Positions 58,291 through 64,000 of a stretch of DNA of 64,000 nucleotides are shown in pieces; the stretch's first letter is position 1, and the number at the start of each line of letters is the position of its first letter. Source of the DNA: Sorghum bicolor. Taxonomy: Eukaryota > Streptophyta > Magnoliopsida > Poales > Poaceae. The position numbers and the translations under genes were made by a program. The notes under the pieces are model-generated. The model was not told where the DNA came from. It ran no database searches and saw nothing but the letters and a program-made list of their open reading frames with translations. The stretch is from NCBI RefSeq assembly GCF_000003195.3, contig NC_012873.2, positions 891,894-955,893 of the forward strand. Direction: 5' to 3'.

Positions 58291-59432
58291 GCGGCGAGGT
58301 GAGGAGTGGCGTCACCTCCCGGTGAGCTCGCCGGCTCCGGTGACCACCGGCTGCCATGTGGGCCCTGTCGATAAGACAGGGGATGAGGTGGCAGGGACCC
58401 ACCTCGTGTGGAAACTTTAGGCCGGCCATCTAGATTGCTGACGCCTAGCTAGCTACTGTATACGACAGGTACAATGCATTTGCGTTTGCAGCTGCCAGTT
58501 TCTTGATCTGAGAGGTGCATGGCCCGGGGAAATCTCAAGGAGATAAGAGGATCGGCATGCATCCCTGTCGTCGTTTTGCATTGACTGGTAGTACGTGATG
58601 ATAATCCACTCCCAACAATATGGCTAATCTTGTTGACTAGCGTGTCAGTGTGTGGGGATGGGGTATTTAGCGTACATGATTAGTCTCTCAAAAGCTTGTT
58701 AGTGCGTTAGTGAGTCACCATTAATGTATAGTGTGGTTGATTGCCTCTTACGAAGAAAGAAACATATTTATGTAATTTGAGCTTGACTCTATACATGAAA
58801 AAGCAACGCACAACATTATTGACACGAGTAAATGTGACCCAAAATCGTCCGAATTTCCTGCAACCAGACAAGATCCTTTGTCATGCTTGCTTCAAAGGAG
58901 ATGATAATATCAAACATGCATGTGAAGGCGCACACATCCCTGTCATACTGCTGGCTGGCCAGAAGAAGTTCAACCAGGCCCAAGGCAGCAAAGCTACCAA
59001 TTACGTCCTATATGAATGCCGCTTCTATCCTCTGATTTGTCTCTTACAATGTTGTTTAGCTTGGAATCATGATTCCCTTTGTCTAAATGTAAAGTCCTAT
59101 GATATCCATCAAGATTAATTAATAGTCTCCTCAAATCAAATGTAAAACTGAATAAGTTTTTACTTTATTCAATGTAAGCATATCCTACACATGCCGACAT
59201 TTATATAAGTTTGCGAGAACTCGTTACATATCTTGTGTGCAACATAGGCTAGATATAAATTTGGGTAATCAAGCAAGTCTAGGGGGATCATGTTCATGGG
59301 ACATTAGTCTAGCTTTCCTAGAGGTGATAAATTTCTAGTTTATGGTGAAGAAGCAGAGGCTTTAACTATTTAGGCGGTCTTAGCAACTGGTGATAGGCAA
59401 TATTTGTGAGAGACACATCACTATATGGATAA

Positions 59433-59798
59433 GGCCAATCTCAGTGGCCCATTCCAATGCATTGTTTCCAAAACAAATCTGCTGACAAGGCATCAATGAA
59501 ACGAATAATGAAACAACCTCCACAATGCATGAGTTTCACCTTGACGTTTCCTAGGCTGGGCAAAGCATTTAATTACTGCAAAATGATTGGATCATATGCA
59601 AGATGGTGAAATGATTTAGCCCTCAGTGGGGATTTCATCTCGTTTCACCGCGTGGGAAACAACGCCCGCGGAGTTTCACCATGGTGAAACTACTTCCTTC
59701 TCTCTCTTCTTCGTTTCATGCAAAAAGTGTAATTTTGCTGACATGGCGCTCTAATAAATGTGTATGACAACCTGGTGAAACCCCCACTGAGACTGGCC
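59433..59798. mobile_element. Tourist-like MITE A of a tandem pair, TSD TAA
   Basis: Ends GGCCAATCTCAGTGG and CCACTGAGACTGGCC. Flanked by TAA at 59430-59432 and 59799-59801; the latter is shared with the next element. The interior has repeated GTTTCA/TGAAAC words. Confidence 0.85.
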
Positions 59799-59801
59799 TA
59801 A

Positions 59802-60007
59802 GGCCAGTCTCAATGCATGTTTCATGAGAGTGTCATGCACATTAAATAGGGTGCCACATAAGCAAAATTGCTGACTTGGCAGGGTCATTAAATGAAGGAG
59901 TTTCATCAGATGAGAGAGGAGTTTCATCTCCATGAAACTCTTATGGCTCGGTTACCTAGTTTATAGTCTTGATAACTGTGCCATGAAACTATGCATTGAG
60001 ACTGGCC
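59802..60007. mobile_element. Tourist-like MITE B of a tandem pair, TSD TAA
   Basis: Ends GGCCAGTCTCAATGCAT and GCATTGAGACTGGCC. Flanked by TAA at 59799-59801 and 60008-60010. It is related to the preceding element but shorter. Confidence 0.85.
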
Positions 60008-61477
60008 TAAGAGAAAATTGGCAAATGGCGTGCATTATTGTCAGAGTCAATTTTGATTAAAATAAAAGTGACAGGCATGCACCAACTGCGGCGTGTCTTC
60101 ATTAATAACTTAACATCCATAGTGGTAAGCAAAATGTGTACTTTCGAGGTTTATTAACCCGTCGTCATCACCTTTTGTGGCATAGTGATATTTTTCAAAT
60201 TAAAGAGGCTTTAAAAGCGCCAACATCAAGATATATAGGGTCTCATTAATTATTTGCATTAGTCTCAGTCTACATTAAACCTTGCGCAGCACAACCCAAG
60301 CCAACCTAAACGTACAAGTATCTTGTTATTTGATATATACTTAGTAGGCAATGCGTGTTTGATATATAAAATCATGTTTGATTGTTTATATTTTGTTGAA
60401 TGTAGTCATCTCCATGTTCTACTTGAGACCTCATGTTTCTAGTAGAGGTATGTGGAGTAAATCCACATTGTGTGCCCAACGGCAGGCTGCTTGTGCAAAT
60501 CCACATTGTCTAATACGACCATCTGACGTATTACCCAAAAAAACATCAATGGACTTGCATTGCTTCGAGCATTATGAGAGAGCTTGCATAAGAGCCTGAG
60601 TGGACAACCGAACATATATAAGCAAACCGCACAACGAAATTAATCTAAATATAAACTAATACAGATAACCAATTAGACCCATATCCGTGGTGCATCGGAG
60701 AAGACGTTAATTACGTTGTTATCAGAATGCTCAGCGACACATCAAAAGTGATGTGGTCGCATTTTGGTTTGTTCCAGCTCATCATCAATATATAATCCAT
60801 GGAGACAAACACATCAGTGCTGCCCCCGATAAAGAAATCACAGTATAGAACGTACGACCCAATTAAGGGCTCGATCGGTCGCTCACAAAATCGATCATAA
60901 ATAAGGACGTTGTACTAGCTTGCGAGCTAGCTAGCTTTCCAAAGTTTGTGGTGTGCTGTCACTTGCATCGTGCTTGTCACACCAGCAATGGACCACTAGC
61001 TGCGCGCTACTAGCTAGTACAAGCCGTCGTTTTTTTTTTTTTGTGAGAGCGTCGATGAGCTAGGGCATCGTCATAATCATACATGTGTGGCTGCAAATCA
61101 TAAGATGTACTGTACTGACCAAGCTAGGTACACGACACCACGTGGCCATGTTTGCTCTCCATTTTTAATGTCCTTTCCTAGGAGATCACACTCGATACTC
61201 TATCACCAGCAAGCAACCAAGTGAACCAACATTACTACACTGTTGATGCATGCTTATACTGTTTCCATGTGTGAAGGGAGTTAGTTTAACTGTTAATCTA
61301 AATCTTTTTCTTTATTGTTCGATGTGCTCGTTTCTTTTTTATATATATCATGAATATTACTGGGATGCATGCTTACTGGCCTAGGCGCCTAGCTAGCAAT
61401 GAGCAAAAGCTCACTAGCAAGTAGTATGTGTGCTAATTAGTGTACATGATTATATTAGGCCAAACCAAGGCTAACAT

Positions 61478-61577
61478 CTTGTTCGTTTGGCTGATAAGTC
61501 ACGTCAAAAAGTATTGTTGGCTAATTTGTTGTGAGAGAAAAACACTTTTAAATGGCTGACAAGCTCAAGCGAACAGG
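61478..61577. mobile_element. Short MITE, TGTTCGTTTGGCTGA family
   Basis: CTTGTTCGTTTGGCTGATAAG at left (shared core TGTTCGTTTGGCTGA) and CTCAAGCGAACAGG at right, with central GTGAGAGAAAAACACT. Best copy of a family with three other members in the window. Confidence 0.6.
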
Positions 61578-63328
61578 TTGCCAATTCAGAGCTCCATCAT
61601 ATACAAGGACATGGCCGTAATATTTGATGGCATCTCGTCATATATGTGCTACACACATATATGCATGTACACACACTGCACACAACCCCCAACCCCCGTA
61701 CGCACACACATCACTTGCATTGCATGCTGCTGTGCCAAGATCTGAATTTTGGAGGAGCTAGCTAACAGTTGTGTTGATCTCGATGGAATGGGAATTTAGA
61801 GAAATTTATTTGTCATTCATGACCTAATTAGCTAGCTAGGCGGGACCGATCGGTGCGCGCGACACTTGCAAATTAGTCGTTTAATTGGATTCTAGCTTTA
61901 TTAGGGCTTTAGCTGCAGAGACTCTCATCTCATATAGGAGTATCTTGCTTGTCCAAGTCTCATCAGCATGAGTCGAATGGCCAGGCAACAAATATCTATC
62001 CACTGTATGTAGAATATGAATTTATTTATACTCTTGAAAATCCATTTCTTTTTTAGAGATGGTGAACTTAACAAAACCGCATCCGGGTGACCTATTTTTA
62101 GATATGGTTATGTAAACTGTCCTCGAAAATCTTATTTTCAAGGGTTGTTCTTTTAGGCTGAGCGTTCCTGAAAATAGGTAGTATATTTTTAGTGTCGGTC
62201 TAATAGAACCACCATGAAAATGTATTTCCAGCAACGGTTTGTAAGCTACGGTGCTCATCATGGTATTTACATGTGGTTTCTTTATGTTGTTCGCCTCTGT
62301 TAAAAATGAGAGTCGTCGATTGGCTTCAAAAATTATTTATGTACTAATGTACTGCTAATATATTATATCTATCTATATATCTTTTGATGCAGACACATAA
62401 TATTGGATACCAGCTAGCACTATGTACAAGTAAAGTTTCGGATCAGATCATATATTGTTATCTTCCTACTGAAGTATTATTTATATATATCAGAAAAGAG
62501 CTAGGGCAATCATGGACTCCCACTACTGCTAATGTTTCCATCCATCAATCCACAGTAGAAACATACATTACTATATATTTTTTGGTGTGGAAAGAACAAG
62601 AGAGGAATTATTGTCACCCAAGAATTGAGGGGGCCGGCGGGGAGCAGCCGCAGCTGCACGCACGAGAACTTGTTGACTATGGGCTGCTAAGGTACGTGTA
62701 GTTGTTTTCCAAGAAGGGAGAGAGGTACGTGTGGGCGTGGCGTGTGGGTGGCAGATTCGTGTGTGTTCGCTACATGACAATGCAAGGGAGGGCCGGGGAT
62801 GATGAACTAGCTAGCTGGTCCTGCTGATACATGAAAATATCTAGCTAGCTACCTCTGCAGCCAGCCGCATCTGCCTTTCATCCTATCCATCCAGATTTAA
62901 TTTCAGACCTGTTATTGATTTGTTCCTATCTTCAACAGTGCTAGGCTTGTTTGTTTTCAATTTGTTTGATTTATCGTCCTCTCACATCAACTAATTATAT
63001 ATATACATACTTTCCTTAATTTGCTACCAAAATAAATCCATTAGATTCTTATGCTAGAGAGGGTGTAACAATATGAGAGATGCATGATTATTTGTTGCAT
63101 TGCCTACGTATGTCTATCTCTATCTATATAACTAAAAAGCTAATATAAGATTATCGTGCAATCGACTGGACGATATCCTGCCGAGATAGACAACCCCTGG
63201 GCAATCAACACGCTTTGAAACCGTGTGCCTCCCTCGCAACATATCAGTGAACAAGTACTAAATATTTTTGCATTTTCTATGCACACTAATTGTCCACATA
63301 TATGATCATCGCTTCTATTTTCCATCTA

Positions 63329-63780
63329 GGCCGTGTTTAGTTTCTGAAGAGAAAAATTTCACGGCACTATAAGGACACTCACAATGCAAGACTTTATCAC
63401 AGAGTCCAAGACAATTAATTACATATTATTTATGGTATTTTGCTGATGTGGCAGCATATTTATTGAAGAAAGAGATAGAAAAAATAAGACTCTAAGTCTT
63501 ATTTAGACTCTAAGTCCACATTGTTCGAGGTAATAAATAACTTTAGACTCTATGATAGAGTCTGTATTGTGAGTGCCCTAATACTTTTGTTTGTTTGTGG
63601 TAATTATTGTTTAACCATGAACTATCTAGGCTCAAAAAATTCGTCTCGTAAATTTTGACCAAACTGTACAATTAATTTTTATTTTTGTCTATATTTAATA
63701 CTTTATGCATGCGTTTAAAGATTTGATGTAATGAGAAATCTTGAAAAAATTGAGGTTTGGTGTGGAAGTAAATAAGACCC
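63329..63780. mobile_element. Tourist-like MITE interrupted by another MITE
   Basis: Left end GGCCGTGTTTAGTTTC and a right part with CTAGGCTCAAAAAATTCGT and TTTAATACTTTATGCATGC, as in other family members. The left and right parts are separated by the element at 63373-63578. The right terminus is decayed near 63780. Confidence 0.75.
63373..63578. mobile_element. Nested Tourist-like MITE, TSD TAA
   Basis: Ends GGACACTCACAATGCAAGAC and GTCTGTATTGTGAGTGCCC are inverted repeats. TAA flanks both sides (63370-63372, 63579-63581). It lies inside an older Tourist-like element. Confidence 0.85.
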
Positions 63781-64000
63781 GACTATCCGAAGAGCACGCA
63801 GCCGCCGCCTGATGCCATCAGCCCATCACAAAGTGGCTGCTTCATGCTCCTAGAAAAGGAAAGGATCGGAAGGCCCGGCCCACATCGTGATTAGTGTTGG
63901 CAATGGGTAAATCTTCATCGGATATGAACTCCCCAGACCCATTCCCGTGACAACAATATGACACCACGGGTATCCCCATATACAGTGATGGGTGGGGGAA
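63781..64000. other. Right window edge, repeat-like
   Basis: Contains TGTTGGCAATGGGTAAATC and CGGGTATCCCCATA words typical of a common grass non-autonomous repeat. It runs off the window, so it cannot be classified. Confidence 0.3.

Larger units (their letters stand above)
58291..63328. other. CAT3 upstream region and intergenic stretch with MITEs
   Basis: No gene recognised. A frame at 58741-59118 (NFLQPDKILCHACFKGDDN) looks protein-like but is not assignable. Inserted elements are listed separately; another repeat of uncertain type spans about 62035-62275. Confidence 0.45.

Noticed and set aside
58741..59118. 125-codon frame with DKILCHACFKGDDN
   Set aside because: No ATG start and no recognisable family; flanked by transposon-rich DNA.
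59430..60010. Possible microRNA precursor because of long inverted repeats
   Set aside because: The inverted ends with TAA duplications are those of Tourist-like MITEs; no known mature miRNA was recognised.

Overview
This window is plant nuclear DNA from a grass, most likely a panicoid such as sorghum. Evidence: intron-containing genes with GT-AG junctions, a catalase close to maize CAT3, a complete plant-type initiator tRNA-Met, and many Tourist-like MITEs with GGCCTTGTTTAGTTCC-type ends. The species is inferred; nothing in the sequence proves it.

Layout. 1-3706: 5' end of a minus-strand LTR retrotransposon (leader, primer-binding site, ~3.0 kb LTR). 3707-8600: MITE-like pieces and several truncated minus-strand gene fragments (glutaminyl cyclase, MIP18/AE7, an RNase H-like domain). 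9.5-10.9 kb: degenerate duplicated coding remnant ending at a Helitron-type 3' terminus. 12.1-15.5 kb: probable mitochondrial ribosomal protein gene. 17.1-21.7 kb: second Helitron 3' terminus in the opposite orientation, followed by broken fragments of an ATRX/CHR20-like SNF2 gene and a PIN auxin-carrier gene. 22.2 kb: tRNA-iMet. 23.0-27.5 kb: F-box/kelch gene whose inferred 3 kb 5'-UTR intron holds eight box C/D snoRNA-like units. 27.8-30.8 kb: NOB1, divergent from it. 31.4-32.8 kb: R2R3-MYB. 37.1-38.5 kb: RUP-type WD40 gene. 38.6-45.4 kb: intergenic, rich in transposon pieces. 45.5-51.1 kb: 15-exon plastid S1-domain protein gene. 52.9-53.2 kb: F-box fragment. 56.4-58.2 kb: catalase CAT3. 58.3-64 kb: intergenic with several intact MITEs.

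How genes relate. The clearest functional pairing is around 27.5 kb. NOB1, the endonuclease that makes the 3' end of 18S rRNA, is divergent from a transcript whose intron carries a tandem snoRNA array. Seven of the eight units carry an element complementary to a conserved 18S rRNA segment. Both sides have telo-box motifs near the inferred transcription starts, so the pair may form a co-regulated 40S-maturation locus.

Multi-exon genes are given as one span, with exon coordinates in the evidence. Exon borders were set by reading frame and splice consensus, not by transcripts.
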